35,494 bases of DNA from Vulcanococcus sp. SFB_649D_100_25 (GCA_030833825.1 JAURGL010000002.1:1-35494); one strand, 5' to 3'; positions 8,628 to 19,494 are shown, counted from the first letter of the stretch. Made by a program: numbers and translations. Notes: generated by a model from the letters alone, not told the origin.

Positions 8628-9533
8628 GTGGTGAGCGTCAGCCTCCAATCCAGTCGCGGTCGGCGCGATGGCCTCGCCGCCTTCAGCGCTCATCTGCTGG
8701 TGGCCCTGATTGCCCTGGTGGTGGTCGGCGGGGCTACCCGGGTGATGGAGGCGGGTCTGGCCTGCCCGGATTGGCCCCTTTGCTACGGCTCCTTCCTGCC
8801 TGGCCAGCAGATGAATCTGCAGGTCTTCCTGGAGTGGTTCCATCGCCTCGACGCCTTTGTCGTTGGGGTGGGCTTGCTGGTCCTGACGACCGTGAGTTGG
8901 TGGTGGCGTCGGGAACTGCCGCGTTGGTTTCCCCCGGTCGCCACCCTCGCCCTAGCACTTGTCGCAATCCAGGCCGGGCTGGGGGCACTGACGGTGACCC
9001 TGCTGTTGCCGTTCCCGGTTGTCACCGCACATCTGTTGACGGCCTTGTTGCTTGTGGCCTTGCTCAGCGGAGCGACCCAGGCCCTGTGGCGCTCAGCAGG
9101 GCCCTCGGAGTTGCGGCCTGCCAAGAGCCAATCCCACCGCTGGTGGTCCTGGTGGGCGGCCGGCTCTGCTCTGCTGGTGTTGGCTCAGTGCCTGCTCGGC
9201 GGACTGATGGCCACCCAGTGGGCCGCAGGGCGCTGCATCGGCAGCGGCGATGGCTGCGAGTGGTTGCTCCTGCATCGCCTCGGTGCCCGAGCTGTCGGGT
9301 TGCTGGTGCTCCTGCTGGCCGCGGTCTGGAGCTGGAAGCGCCCAGCCGATCGCTGGCTGGCGGCGGCTTCGGCCCTGATGGTGCTGCTGCAGATCGCCCT
9401 GGGGGTTCTCAGCCTGCGTTTCAGCCTCTCGGTGCCCGCCATCACCATTGCCCATCAGCTCGGGGCTGCCCTTTTGGTGGCCTTGCTGTCTGCCCTTGTG
9501 GTCCGCAGCGGGCCGGAGCTCATCCATGGCTAA
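8628..9533 (+). CDS. ctaA: Heme A synthase (COX15/CtaA family)
   Basis: 301 residues with eight membrane helices in two homologous halves. The enzyme oxidises the C8 methyl of heme O to the formyl group of heme A, the cofactor of CtaD. Four conserved helix histidines are present: H72 (EWFHRLDA), H134 (VTAHLL), H216 (LLHRLGA) and H276 (IAHQLGA). Each half also has a cysteine pair, C46/C52 (CPDWPLC) and C203/C210. The start is GTG at 8628 or the next codon, 8631. The stop overlaps the ctaB start by 8 bases. Placement back to back with ctaCDE couples cofactor supply to subunit synthesis. Confidence 0.95.
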   Translation: MVSVSLQSSRGRRDGLAAFSAHLLVALIALVVVGGATRVMEAGLACPDWPLCYGSFLPGQQMNLQVFLEWFHRLDAFVVGVGLLVLTTVSWWWRRELPRWFPPVATLALALVAIQAGLGALTVTLLLPFPVVTAHLLTALLLVALLSGATQALWRSAGPSELRPAKSQSHRWWSWWAAGSALLVLAQCLLGGLMATQWAAGRCIGSGDGCEWLLLHRLGARAVGLLVLLLAAVWSWKRPADRWLAAASALMVLLQIALGVLSLRFSLSVPAITIAHQLGAALLVALLSALVVRSGPELIHG

Positions 9534-10533
9534 CGCCCAATCCCTCACCCGCGAGCAGGTCGTCCCCTCCCGGGCCAAGGTCGCCCTGCCCCCTTGGCTG
9601 GAGATCGCCAAGCCGCGGCTGATCCCCCTGCTGCTGGCCACGACCCTGGGGGGGATGGCGATTTCAGAGGGCTGGCCCCTGCCTCCCCTGCGGTTGGCCT
9701 GCACCCTGGGCGGCGGAGCCTTGGCTGCCGCTGCCGCAGGCGTGCTCAATTGCCTGTGGGAGCAGGAGCTCGATGGGCGCATGAAGCGCACCAGTGGTCG
9801 CGCTCTGCCATCCGGGCGGCTCTCCATTGGAACGGCCTTTGCGATCGCCGTGGCCCTCACCCTGTGTGCCGCCACCCTGCTGGTGGGTGGGGTGAATTGC
9901 CTGGCGGCGAGTCTGTCGCTGCTGGGGCTCTGCAGCTACGTGCTCCTGTACACGGTGGTGCTGAAGCCCCGCACCCCACAGAACATCGTCATTGGCGGGG
10001 TGGCCGGAGCGATCCCCCCCCTGGGGGGTGCGGCGGCGGCGACAGGCCACCTCGGTCTTGGGAGCTGGTGGCTGTTTTCCCTGGTGATGCTCTGGACCCC
10101 AGCCCATTTCTGGGCCTTGGCCCTGCTGCTCAAGGACGACTACCAATCCGTTGGCATCCCGATGTTGCCTGTGGTGAAGGGGAGCACCGCAACAGCCCGG
10201 GCCATCAGTGTCTATGCCCTGGCCACCGTTGTGTTCAGCGTCCTCGGTGTCTGGGCGCTGCCCGGTGGCGGCCTGCTCTACGGGCTGCTGTTGCTGCCGT
10301 TCAATGCGCGGCTCCTGCAGATGAGCGGGAACCTTCTGCAGAAGCCCGATGACATCCAATGTGCCAAGGGGCTGTTCCGCTGGTCGATCCTTTATCTCTT
10401 TGGGATCTGCCTGCTGCTCTTGCTGGCCCGCCTGCCCGCCGGGGAACAGTTCACCCGGCAGAGCCTTGATCTGCTGGCCATGGCCGGGTCCGGCAATGGA
10501 GCCTTCACCCTGGTTCCTGATCTGGTCGGTTGA
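9526..10533 (+). CDS. ctaB: Protoheme IX farnesyltransferase (heme O synthase)
   Basis: 335 residues from the ATG at 9526 ([12 protein letters not shown]), which overlaps ctaA. A longer reading from 9448 would lie inside ctaA and is unlikely. UbiA-superfamily enzyme of about nine membrane helices that adds a farnesyl group to protoheme, giving heme O for CtaA. The first aspartate-type motif reads [19 protein letters not shown] near residue 80, with glutamates at positions often held by aspartate, and [18 protein letters not shown] follows. [16 protein letters not shown] near 205 is the second conserved region. The downstream ABC gene starts 46 bases later. Confidence 0.95.
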   Translation: MANAQSLTREQVVPSRAKVALPPWLEIAKPRLIPLLLATTLGGMAISEGWPLPPLRLACTLGGGALAAAAAGVLNCLWEQELDGRMKRTSGRALPSGRLSIGTAFAIAVALTLCAATLLVGGVNCLAASLSLLGLCSYVLLYTVVLKPRTPQNIVIGGVAGAIPPLGGAAAATGHLGLGSWWLFSLVMLWTPAHFWALALLLKDDYQSVGIPMLPVVKGSTATARAISVYALATVVFSVLGVWALPGGGLLYGLLLLPFNARLLQMSGNLLQKPDDIQCAKGLFRWSILYLFGICLLLLLARLPAGEQFTRQSLDLLAMAGSGNGAFTLVPDLVG

Positions 10534-10579
10534 ACTTTCTAGAGTCACCTACTCATGTGGCTGAGCGGGGTCTGAGGCG

Positions 10580-11623
10580 GTGACCAAGGCGGCAACCCAT
10601 CCGGTGCTGGAGCTGGAGAACGTCTGCAAGCGCTTCGGCAAAGGGGAGAAGTCCGTTGAGGCCCTACAGGGACTGACCCTGTGTGTTCCCCGCGGCTCAC
10701 TGTTCGGGTTGCTGGGCCCCAATGGAGCGGGGAAAACAACCACCCTGCGGATCCTGGCCACCCTGCTGGCCCCCTGCAGCGGGAGCGTGCGGGTCGCAGG
10801 GGTGGATGCCCTGAAGGATCCCCGTCAGGTGCGGGAGCGCCTGGGGTATGTGGCCCAGGAGGTGGCCCTCGACAAGATCCTCAGTGGACGGGAGCTGCTC
10901 CAGCTCCAGGGAGATCTGTATCACCTGCAGCGCAGCCAGCGCGATCAGCGGATCTCGGAGCTGATTGAGCTGCTGGCGATGGGGGATTGGATTGACCGGC
11001 GCAGTGGCACCTACTCCGGCGGCATGCGCCGTCGTCTGGACCTGGCCTGTGGACTGCTGCATCGTCCGGAGGTGCTGGTGCTCGATGAACCCACCGTCGG
11101 CCTCGATATCGAAAGCCGTGCCGCGATCTGGGCGGTGCTACGGCAGTTGCGCGACCAAGGCACAACGGTCCTGCTCAGCAGCCACTACCTCGAGGAGGTG
11201 GATGCCCTGGCCGACCAGCTGGCGATCATTGAGGGTGGTCGTGTGATTGCCGCTGGTCAGCCGTCTGAACTCAAGGCTGCCTTGGGGGGCGATCGGGTCA
11301 CCTTGCGGGTGCGTGAATTCAGTGATGAGCCCGAGGCCCTGCGGGTGCAGCAACTCCTCCAGGACTGCCCGGGGGTGCGTCAGGTGGTGGTCAACCGGGC
11401 CCAGGGTTATTCCCTGAACCTAGTGGTTGAACATGACGGCGTGGTGGAGCAGTTGCGGCGTCAGCTTGCGGAGGCCCAGCTGCCCGTCTTCGCCCTGGCC
11501 CAGAGCCGCCCCAGCCTGGATGACGTGTATCTGCAGGCCACCGGTCGCACCTTGATGGATGCCGAGTTGGCCGTCGCCGGCAGCAGGGACCCCAAGGCCG
11601 AGCGCAAACAGTCGATGCGCTGA
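10580..11623 (+). CDS. ABC-2 type exporter, ATP-binding subunit (DrrA-like)
   Basis: 347 residues from GTG. Walker A is GPNGAGKTT (46-54), the signature is YSGGM (145-149), Walker B is VLVLDEP (165-171), and the switch histidine is in LLSSHYLEE. The C-terminal 100 residues form the extra domain typical of DrrA/CcmA-like exporters. It pairs with the membrane subunit gene 43 bases downstream. Substrate unknown. Its place after ctaA-ctaB suggests, as inference only, a link to heme A/oxidase biogenesis; antibiotic-resistance names given to this family should not be taken as function. Confidence 0.9.
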   Translation: MTKAATHPVLELENVCKRFGKGEKSVEALQGLTLCVPRGSLFGLLGPNGAGKTTTLRILATLLAPCSGSVRVAGVDALKDPRQVRERLGYVAQEVALDKILSGRELLQLQGDLYHLQRSQRDQRISELIELLAMGDWIDRRSGTYSGGMRRRLDLACGLLHRPEVLVLDEPTVGLDIESRAAIWAVLRQLRDQGTTVLLSSHYLEEVDALADQLAIIEGGRVIAAGQPSELKAALGGDRVTLRVREFSDEPEALRVQQLLQDCPGVRQVVVNRAQGYSLNLVVEHDGVVEQLRRQLAEAQLPVFALAQSRPSLDDVYLQATGRTLMDAELAVAGSRDPKAERKQSMR

Positions 11624-11666
11624 TCGCTTCTTCGTTCTCTCCCTTTGTTCGATTGCTCCGATCCCG

Positions 11667-12533
11667 ATGACCAGCGCCACCCCCTCCCTGCTTAGCCCTG
11701 ACGCCGCTGCGGCCGGTCACCGTTCCCCCCTGGCCGATCTGACGCAGGAAACCCTGGCCCTAACGAGGCGCCTGTTCCTGCAGCTGGCGCGCAGACCATC
11801 GACACTCGTGGCCGGGGTGCTGCAACCCCTGATCTGGTTGATCCTGTTTGGGGCCCTGTTCGCCAATGCCCCAGAGGGACTGCTGCCGGAAGGGATGAGC
11901 TACGGGCGTTTTCTGGGGGCAGGGGTGATCGTCTTCACCGCCTTCAGCGCAGCCCTCAACGCGGGTCTGCCGGTGATGTTTGACCGTGAATTCGGTTTTT
12001 TGAATCGCTTGCTGGTAGCACCGCTGCGGTCCCGTAGCTCGATCGTGCTGGCTTCGGTGCTCTACATCACCTCCCTCAGCCTGGTGCAGAGCGTGGCGAT
12101 CATGGCCACCGCCTGGGCCCTGGGTTATGGCTGGCCTGGCGGGGCTGGATTGCTGCTGGTCCTCTTCACCCTGCTCCTGCTGGTCTTCGCGGTGACGGGC
12201 CTCAGCCTTGGGCTGGCCTTTGCTCTGCCCGGGCACATCGAGTTGATTGCAGTGATCTTCGTGGCCAACCTCCCGCTGCTGTTCGCCAGCACCGCCTTGG
12301 CCCCGCTGTCGTTCATGCCGGCCTGGCTGGGCTGGCTAGCGGCCCTGAATCCCCTTACCTTCGCGATTGAACCCATTCGTGCTGCCTACGCCGGCCACTT
12401 CTCCCTGTCCGCGGTTGTGTTGGAGGCTCCCTACGGGGCCGTCAGTGCCGCCGGTTGCCTCGGGGTTCTGGCTGCTTTGGCACTCGGGTTGTTCCTGCTG
12501 ATCCGCCCGTTGCTGGATCGCAAGCTCGCCTGA
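11667..12533 (+). CDS. ABC-2 type exporter, permease subunit
   Basis: 288 residues from the ATG at 11667. An open reading extension from 11559 lies inside the ATPase gene and is rejected. About six membrane helices, with the ABC-2 family features RPSTLVAGVLQPLIWLILFG near residue 42, FDREFGFLNRLLVAPLRS near 105 and MPAWLGWLAALNPLTFAIEP near 220. It forms an exporter with the preceding ATPase. The substrate cannot be read from sequence. The next gene begins within 20 bases. Confidence 0.9.
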   Translation: MTSATPSLLSPDAAAAGHRSPLADLTQETLALTRRLFLQLARRPSTLVAGVLQPLIWLILFGALFANAPEGLLPEGMSYGRFLGAGVIVFTAFSAALNAGLPVMFDREFGFLNRLLVAPLRSRSSIVLASVLYITSLSLVQSVAIMATAWALGYGWPGGAGLLLVLFTLLLLVFAVTGLSLGLAFALPGHIELIAVIFVANLPLLFASTALAPLSFMPAWLGWLAALNPLTFAIEPIRAAYAGHFSLSAVVLEAPYGAVSAAGCLGVLAALALGLFLLIRPLLDRKLA

Positions 12534-12537
12534 TTGT

Positions 12538-12987
12538 TTGTTACCCCCCTCTGTGGCTCAGCGACCCCCCGCCCCCCTGTCTCCCCAGGCCCGCCGTCAG
12601 GCCCAGCAGCAGGCGCTCCAAGCCACCCTGGCCCGCCGTGATCCGGCCGCTTTCTCGGCCCTGCTGGCGCAGTGGGCCCATCGCCGAGGGGTCGCCAGTC
12701 TTCAGCCTCTCCTGCTGGAACTCGGCAGCAGTGATCCTGATGGGGTGTTCTGGTGGAACGCCTTGCAGGACGAGCTGCAGCCGGCTGATCCCATCCCCTC
12801 TCCTGTCGAGCAAGCGGAGCTGACACCCGAGCCTGAGCCTGAGCCTGAGGCGATCAACCCCCAGCCACTGCTCCGGGTCCTGCCGAAGGTTGCCAAACTC
12901 TCGCGCCCTGCACCCGCCCCCACCCATCCGGGGCTGGCTCAGTTGCGCACCTGGCTTCCGGATCAGGAGGCCCCCCGTGCTGCCTGA
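12538..12987 (+). CDS. Proline-rich hypothetical protein
   Basis: 149 residues from TTG at 12538, or 144 from the in-frame GTG at 12553; neither has a clear Shine-Dalgarno. I do not recognise a characterised domain. The first 75 residues are glutamine/alanine/arginine-rich and probably helical (ARRQAQQQALQATLARRDPA), followed by a plausible small folded segment, FWWNALQDELQPADP. The C-terminal half is low-complexity, with an E-P repeat encoded by three GAGCCT units at 12829-12846, and ends in a proline-rich tail. It starts 4 bases after the exporter permease, and its last codons overlap the NanE-like start, so it appears to be a genuine member of this transcription unit. Confidence 0.65.
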   Translation: MLPPSVAQRPPAPLSPQARRQAQQQALQATLARRDPAAFSALLAQWAHRRGVASLQPLLLELGSSDPDGVFWWNALQDELQPADPIPSPVEQAELTPEPEPEPEAINPQPLLRVLPKVAKLSRPAPAPTHPGLAQLRTWLPDQEAPRAA

Positions 12988-13666
12988 GCGCCAGGACTTG
13001 CAGTCGGGATTGATCGTCTCGGTTCAGGCCCCGGAGGGTTCCCCGATGCGGCATCCCGATGTGATCGCTGCCATGGCCGAGGCCAGCTTGAACAACGGGG
13101 CTGTGGGGGTGCGGCTTGAGAGCCCTGAGCACATCGGGGCCGTGCGCCGCCGTTGCCCGAAGGCCTTGATTGTGGGCCTGTGGAAGCGCACCTTCCCTGG
13201 CAGTTCCGTTTACATCACCCCGAGCTGGCCTGAGATCCAGGCGGTGTGGTCAGCGGGGGCTGATGTGATTGCCCTTGATGCCACAGAGCGCACCCGACCC
13301 GGTGAAGAGGATCTGGCCCAGTTGATTGCTCGCGCCCGATCCGAACTCGGTGCCGTGTTGATGGCCGATGTGGACAGCATCGAGAACGGCCTCAGGGCTG
13401 CCGAGCTGGGCTGCCATTGGGTCGGGACCACCCTCTACGGCTACACGGAAGCGACTGCCGCGGCGAAGCCCCCGGCCTGGTCGCTGTTGGGACCATTGCG
13501 TCAGCAGTTGCCCGCCGAGGTGCTCCTCGTGTGTGAAGGGGGAATCGCCAGCGCTGAGCAGGGCCGCCGCGCGCTCGCGGACGGGGCAGATGCTGTGGTT
13601 GTGGGGACCGCGATCACCGGGGTTGATCTGCAGGTGGCTGCCTATCGGCGTGCCCTGGCTTCATAG
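12977..13666 (+). CDS. NanE-like N-acetylmannosamine-6-phosphate 2-epimerase family protein
   Basis: 229 residues from GTG at 12977, which sits 6 bases after a perfect AGGAGG (12965-12970) and overlaps the preceding gene by 11 bases. TIM-barrel protein with family motifs SGLIVSVQAPEGSPM (10-24), GLWKR with K70, VIALDATER (about 98-105), LMADVDS (129-134), GTTLYGYT (150-157) and CEGGIAS with E187. In sialic acid users NanE converts ManNAc-6-P to GlcNAc-6-P. No nanA, nanK or nagB is in the window, so its role here could be amino-sugar salvage or something different. K70 and E187 look like the catalytic positions. Confidence 0.82.
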   Translation: MLPERQDLQSGLIVSVQAPEGSPMRHPDVIAAMAEASLNNGAVGVRLESPEHIGAVRRRCPKALIVGLWKRTFPGSSVYITPSWPEIQAVWSAGADVIALDATERTRPGEEDLAQLIARARSELGAVLMADVDSIENGLRAAELGCHWVGTTLYGYTEATAAAKPPAWSLLGPLRQQLPAEVLLVCEGGIASAEQGRRALADGADAVVVGTAITGVDLQVAAYRRALAS

Positions 13667-13754
13667 GTTCTGGAAACCTTTCTGAAGCGAAGCTGCTGCG
13701 CTTCCTGCTGAACGCAAACTAAAGGAGTCTCAGCGGTCTCACCGGAGGTGCGCC

Positions 13755-13946
13755 ATGACCTCCCAGAAGGTTGTCCCCATGTTTTCCCTCGTGGTGGGTG
13801 GGCTGTTTATGGCCACCCCCATGGCGGGGTTCCCGATGGCTGATCTTGAAGCCCTGAACCGGGAGCTGGGCCGCTTGTGCAGCAGCCCGCCCCCAGAAGC
13901 ACTGACGGTTTGCCGGATCCATGCCCGTCTGATTCGGGCGATGTAA
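13755..13946 (+). CDS. Small exported or membrane-anchored hypothetical protein
   Basis: 63 residues with a good Shine-Dalgarno (GGAGG at 13744-13748, 6-base spacing), which supports translation. A short basic start is followed by a hydrophobic stretch (about residues 6-26, FSLVVGGLFMATPMAGF) that looks like a signal peptide or anchor, with a possible cleavage near A29. The remaining 34 residues are helical and hold two cysteines, C42 and C53, separated by ten residues; if exported they could form a disulfide. No family is recognised. It converges on groEL with a 19-base gap. Confidence 0.65.
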   Translation: MTSQKVVPMFSLVVGGLFMATPMAGFPMADLEALNRELGRLCSSPPPEALTVCRIHARLIRAM

Positions 13947-13965
13947 GCCGGCTAACGGCGTGGGC

Positions 13966-15651
<1,686 letters not shown>

Positions 15652-15754
15652 CTACAGGCTCCCATGACGGGGTGGCCGCTGGCTTGTGGGGAAAGCCGAA
15701 TGAACAGGCCGCTCGTCAAAGCCGTATCCCGCTGCAGCCGATAGGGTTTGCCCC

Positions 15755-16003
15755 ATGCAGGACAGCATCAGCGACACCCTGGTCGAGAGCTTCGCCGTAC
15801 CGCTCACCGAGGCCCTGGCCGATCCGGGTGCGGGGAGCAACGTGATGGCCTTTCTGCTGGTGGCCGGTCTCGGCCTGGGGATGGCCCTGATCTATGTCCC
15901 GCTGCGTCTCTTCTTGACCATGACGGAACGCAGCCGCCGGCTGAAACTGCTTCAGCGGATTCGGCGACTGCGGGAGGAGTTGGCTCAGCCGCTGCAGAGC
16001 TAG
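15755..16003 (+). CDS. Small single-pass membrane protein, hypothetical
   Basis: 82 residues with one clear membrane segment (about residues 30-50, [20 protein letters not shown]), then a basic, helical C-terminal tail ([20 protein letters not shown]) that probably lies on the cytoplasmic face. No characterised domain is recognised. It is divergent from groEL. Its TAG stop shares CTAG with the convergent fabG stop. Confidence 0.65.
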   Translation: MQDSISDTLVESFAVPLTEALADPGAGSNVMAFLLVAGLGLGMALIYVPLRLFLTMTERSRRLKLLQRIRRLREELAQPLQS

Positions 16004-16752
16004 CGCATCACCATGCCGCCATCCACCTGCAGGACCTGACCGGTCATGTAGGCGGCGGCAGGATCGGAGGCCAGGAAGCGCACGGCGCTGGCCACCTCAG
16101 CCGGCTGTCCCATCCGGCCCATGGGAATGGCCTTGAGGATCGGCTCTTTATCCAGTTCAGCGGTCATGTCGCTCTCGATGAAGCCTGGGGCCACGGCATT
16201 CACCGTGACGCCTCGGCTGGCGAATTCGGCCGCACTGCTGCGGGTCAGACCGATCACCCCGGCCTTGGCAGCGCTGTAGTTGGCCTGCCCGGGGTTGCCC
16301 ATCAACCCCACCACGGAGGTGATGTTGATGATGCGGCCGGCCCGGGCTTTGAGCATGGAGCGGCTGACGGCGCGGGTGCAGAGGAAGACCCCGCTCAGGT
16401 TCAGATCGATGACGCTCTGCCAGTCGGCAGTTTTCATGCGCATCAGCAGGCCGTCGCGGGTGATCCCCGCGTTGTTCACCAGCACATCCAGGCGCCCTTC
16501 CTTCTCCAGGACAGCCTTGATCAGGCCTTCCACCTGCTCCTCATCGGCAACGTTGGCCTGATGGCTCCAGGCCTGTCCGCCGGCGGCCTGGATCTCGCCC
16601 ACCACCGCTTCTGCCGCGGTTGGGGAGCTGGCGTAATTCACCACCACCGTTGCCCCTGCTGCGGCGAGCTCCTTGGCAATGGCCGCACCGATGCCGCGAC
16701 TCGCTCCCGTGACCAGAGCAACCTGACCGCTCAGGGGGGTGGCGTCTGACAT
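16000..16752 (-). CDS. fabG: 3-oxoacyl-[acyl-carrier-protein] reductase
   Basis: 250 residues. NADPH-dependent short-chain dehydrogenase reducing 3-oxoacyl-ACP in type II fatty acid synthesis. It has TGASRGIG (15-22) for cofactor binding, NNAG (93-96), and the catalytic triad S146, Y159 and K163 (YSAAK). The sequence [10 protein letters not shown] after NNAG and the ending GGMVM are typical of true FabG rather than other reductases. The potassium channel gene lies 26 bases upstream on the same strand, so co-transcription is possible. The stop overlaps that of the convergent small membrane protein. Confidence 0.95.
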   Translation of the reverse strand: MSDATPLSGQVALVTGASRGIGAAIAKELAAAGATVVVNYASSPTAAEAVVGEIQAAGGQAWSHQANVADEEQVEGLIKAVLEKEGRLDVLVNNAGITRDGLLMRMKTADWQSVIDLNLSGVFLCTRAVSRSMLKARAGRIINITSVVGLMGNPGQANYSAAKAGVIGLTRSSAAEFASRGVTVNAVAPGFIESDMTAELDKEPILKAIPMGRMGQPAEVASAVRFLASDPAAAYMTGQVLQVDGGMVMR

Positions 16753-16778
16753 GGAACGTGCGTTGAGGTCCGGCCAGG

Positions 16779-17912
16779 CTAGGCGGGCATGCTTTCCACG
16801 CCGGCCAGGGCGTTGCCGAGCAGTTCGCCAAAGCGGTGCAGTTGCCGTTTGCTGCCCATCACCACCAGCAGTTGCCCAGGCGCCAGCCGGATGTCACCCC
16901 CCGGATTGGCGATCAGAGACTCCACGGATCCTGTGCTCAGCTGACTGGCGGCGGGGTTGCGGATGGCGAGAACCAGGGCCCCGCTGCGGCGCCCCAACTG
17001 AAGCTCCGACAGGCTGGCCCCATTGAGATCCCCCAGGCGGTCGGGGTGCTCACTGAGCAGAAACTCCTCCACCTCACAATCGCTGCCGGCCAGGAGCTCC
17101 ATGAAGGTGACCGCCAGGGGGCGCAAGGCCGTTGCCGCCATGGCCCTCCCCCCGGCTACATAGGGGCTCACCACCTGATCGGCGCCGGCCAGGCGCAACT
17201 TGCCTTCCGCCTCTTCGCTATCGGCCCGGGCGATCAGGCGGGCGTTGGGAGCAAGGCCTCGGGCGCTGAGGATCACGTAGAGGTTGGCCGCGTTATTCGG
17301 CAGGGCCGCCACCAGGGCACGGCAGCGGTGGATGCCGGCTTCCTCGAGCGTTTCATCGAGGGTCGCGTCGCCCTGAAGCACGGTCAGGCCCCTTTGTTGG
17401 GCTTCATCGATGCGGTCGGCATCGTTTTCAACCACCAGGAGCTGGATGTTTTCCCCGCAGAGCTGCTCGGCAATCTCCCGTCCGATTCGGCCGTAGCCGC
17501 AGAGGATCACGTGCTGATTCATCGAACGCTGCAGCTGCTGGCGGTAACGCCGCTCGCGAAGGCGGCGGAAATAACCGGAATTCGTTAATTCCAGCAGCTT
17601 CTGCAGCGTTTGCTGCACCACCACCAGTCCGCCCACCAGCAACAGGGCGGTGACGACGCGACCACCGCTGTGCACCAAAGGGGTGTGCTCGTCACTGAAG
17701 CCCAGGGTGCTGAGGGTGATCAGCACCATCCAGTAGCAATCACCCCAGTCCCAGCCCTCACTGATGCGGTAGCCCACGGCACCGGCGTTGACCACCAGGG
17801 TCAGAGCCAGCACTGGGCCGGCCCAGGGGAGTTGATCCAGGAGACGGCGCAGGGGGGCCAGGGGACCCCGGTAGCGCGGGCGGATTGGTCCTCGGCGGCG
17901 GCGGGTGGTCAT
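16779..17912 (-). CDS. Two-helix potassium channel with RCK (TrkA-N/TrkA-C) domains
   Basis: 377 residues. The basic N-terminus is followed by a membrane helix (about 31-48), a pore loop (about 58-76) and a second membrane helix (about 84-105), then an RCK_N Rossmann domain starting [10 protein letters not shown] (135-144) and an RCK_C domain from about 280. The 2TM-RCK layout is that of MthK-like and related prokaryotic channels. The selectivity-filter position reads TLGFSD (69-74) rather than TVGYGD or the TIGFGE type, so the third filter glycine is a serine. It begins inside the stop codon of the GT9 gene (ATGA), so the two are coupled. Ion selectivity is inference. Confidence 0.88.
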   Translation of the reverse strand: MTTRRRRGPIRPRYRGPLAPLRRLLDQLPWAGPVLALTLVVNAGAVGYRISEGWDWGDCYWMVLITLSTLGFSDEHTPLVHSGGRVVTALLLVGGLVVVQQTLQKLLELTNSGYFRRLRERRYRQQLQRSMNQHVILCGYGRIGREIAEQLCGENIQLLVVENDADRIDEAQQRGLTVLQGDATLDETLEEAGIHRCRALVAALPNNAANLYVILSARGLAPNARLIARADSEEAEGKLRLAGADQVVSPYVAGGRAMAATALRPLAVTFMELLAGSDCEVEEFLLSEHPDRLGDLNGASLSELQLGRRSGALVLAIRNPAASQLSTGSVESLIANPGGDIRLAPGQLLVVMGSKRQLHRFGELLGNALAGVESMPA

Positions 17913-18742
17913 CCCAGGCCGAGGGCCTGCAACACCGCACTGGGTTCAAGGCTGTGGAGCGATCCTGCTTGGCCCACCGCTTTGACCCCTTCGCGCTGGG
18001 GCAGAGCCTCAGGATCAGCGCCGATCGCCACCAGGGGCATCCCGCTGAACAGGGCCAGGGCATTGCTGAGGGGATCGCTGCTCAAAACGACGTCGCAGTT
18101 CGCCATTTGACAGGCACGCTCCATCAGCGATCCCGAGCTGGCCTGCACCACCCGCAGATCAGGCAGCTTGCTTCGAATCGCAGCCGGTAGGGCCTGCCAC
18201 TGATCAGCGGGCCAGTCCTGATTGGCGCCCGATGGGGAGAGCAGCAGAGCCGGTCCCTGGCCGCTGGGCATCGCGGCGGCAGCCTTCTCCAGGGAGGCTT
18301 TAGGCAAGGACAGGCGGAACTGCGCGGCGTCGAGCTCGATGCCGAGGGGTCGCAGAAAGGCCGCCATCGCTTGCGGGGGCCAGCCGCCGCCGGCCGTCAC
18401 GGTGCTTGTGGCGGAGAAGCCGCCGGCCGCCACCCGATTCGGGATATGGCTCATCGAGAGCATCAGGTCCACCTGCCGGCCCTGGGCCAGGTTGATGCAG
18501 GCCTGGAAATCCGGTTCCCGAACGTTCCCGAGCAGATTGGCCCAATCCGCCAGGCTCGGGCCGTCGTCAAAGCTGAAGGGAATCACCTTCTCGAGCGCCG
18601 GTAGCAGGGACCAGGCGCCGGCGGCCTTGGGGTCGCAGGCCACCTGAACCTGAGCTTTCAACGTTTCTGCCACCTTTGCTGCCGCAGGCAGCACCTGCAA
18701 TTGCTCAGAGAGGCCACCGGGAACCAAAAACAGAACGCGCAT
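17909..18742 (-). CDS. Glycosyltransferase family 9 (ADP-heptose:LPS heptosyltransferase-like) protein
   Basis: 277 residues from the ATG at 18742 ([19 protein letters not shown]); a much longer open frame upstream overlaps the divergent ispD region and is not credible. It has the GT9 GT-B layout: an N-terminal half opening with the loop [12 protein letters not shown], and a C-terminal half with [36 protein letters not shown] and [23 protein letters not shown], equivalent to the family's donor-site regions. It is shorter than typical WaaF/WaaC proteins (about 350). The acceptor and donor sugars are unknown. It is the first gene of a pair with the potassium channel. Confidence 0.8.
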   Translation of the reverse strand: MRVLFLVPGGLSEQLQVLPAAAKVAETLKAQVQVACDPKAAGAWSLLPALEKVIPFSFDDGPSLADWANLLGNVREPDFQACINLAQGRQVDLMLSMSHIPNRVAAGGFSATSTVTAGGGWPPQAMAAFLRPLGIELDAAQFRLSLPKASLEKAAAAMPSGQGPALLLSPSGANQDWPADQWQALPAAIRSKLPDLRVVQASSGSLMERACQMANCDVVLSSDPLSNALALFSGMPLVAIGADPEALPQREGVKAVGQAGSLHSLEPSAVLQALGLG

Positions 18743-18816
18743 GGCTGCCGGTGGCGTGGGCGGATCGCAGGCTGATTGTATGTAGGTCTGATTACTCAGT
18801 TTTTCAGGAGCGGCTG

Positions 18817-19494
18817 ATGCATTTGCTGATTGCCTGCGCCGGCAGCGGTCGTCGCATGGGGGCTGAGCGCAACAAGCTGCTGCTGGAAGTCTGTGGTCGT
18901 CCGGTGCTTGCCTGGACCCTGGATGCCGCCTTGGCGTCCACCAGCGTGCGCTGGATCGGGATCGTCGGGCAGGCGGTGGATCGCGCCGACATCGAGCAGT
19001 TGGTGTCGGCTGCCAGGGCCCAGCTGCCGGTGGTCTGGATCCAAGGCGGTGAGACCCGCCAGGATTCCGTCTGCAACGGCCTGGCCGCCCTGCCGGAGGG
19101 GGCCACATCCGTCCTGATCCATGACGGGGCCCGCTGCCTGGTGGATCCCGCTCTGATTGATCGCTGCGCAGCGGCGGTGGATGCCGGCGATGCCGTGATC
19201 GCGGCGGCCCCAGTCACCGACACGATCAAGCGGGTGGATGCGGCGGGGGTGATTCAGGACACGCCCGATCGCTCCGTGCTCTGGGGTGCTCAGACGCCCC
19301 AGGGTTTTGCCGTCGAGCGCCTCAGGCAGGCCCACGCCCAGGCTCGGGCGGAAGGGTGGAGTGTCACCGACGACGCCTCCCTGTTCGAGCGTCTCGGCTG
19401 GCCGGTGAAGGTGATGGAGTCATCTCCCTCCAACATCAAGATCACCACCCCCTTTGACCTCACCATCGCCGAGGCGGTTCTGGCGGGTCGCTAG
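18817..19494 (+). CDS. ispD: 2-C-methyl-D-erythritol 4-phosphate cytidylyltransferase
   Basis: 225 residues from the ATG at 18817, with CAGGAG 6 bases upstream; earlier in-frame starts lie in the opposite-strand GT9 gene. Third enzyme of the MEP isoprenoid pathway, making CDP-methylerythritol. It shows the cytidylyltransferase loop [33 protein letters not shown] near 85, [13 protein letters not shown] near 104, VTDTIKRV near 133 and QTPQGF near 158. Isoprenoids feed carotenoids, phytol and quinones in this organism. The stop overlaps the convergent carboxypeptidase stop via CTAG. Confidence 0.95.
   Translation: MHLLIACAGSGRRMGAERNKLLLEVCGRPVLAWTLDAALASTSVRWIGIVGQAVDRADIEQLVSAARAQLPVVWIQGGETRQDSVCNGLAALPEGATSVLIHDGARCLVDPALIDRCAAAVDAGDAVIAAAPVTDTIKRVDAAGVIQDTPDRSVLWGAQTPQGFAVERLRQAHAQARAEGWSVTDDASLFERLGWPVKVMESSPSNIKITTPFDLTIAEAVLAGR

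Noticed and set aside
12829-12849. GAGCCT tandem repeat considered as a regulatory or CRISPR-like repeat
   Set aside because: It is a three-unit coding repeat giving Glu-Pro in the proline-rich hypothetical protein.
13665-13704. Short stem candidates after the NanE-like gene
   Set aside because: Stems are 5-6 bp with weak or no T-runs (AGGTT/AACCT; GAAGCG/CGCTTC), below what I would call a terminator.
18676-18816. In-frame extension of ispD upstream of 18817
   Set aside because: It overlaps the divergent GT9 start and lacks similarity; ATG 18817 has a good Shine-Dalgarno and the family N-terminus.
18743-19108. In-frame extension of the GT9 gene
   Set aside because: It is antisense to ispD and has shadow-like composition; ATG 18742 begins the family sequence.
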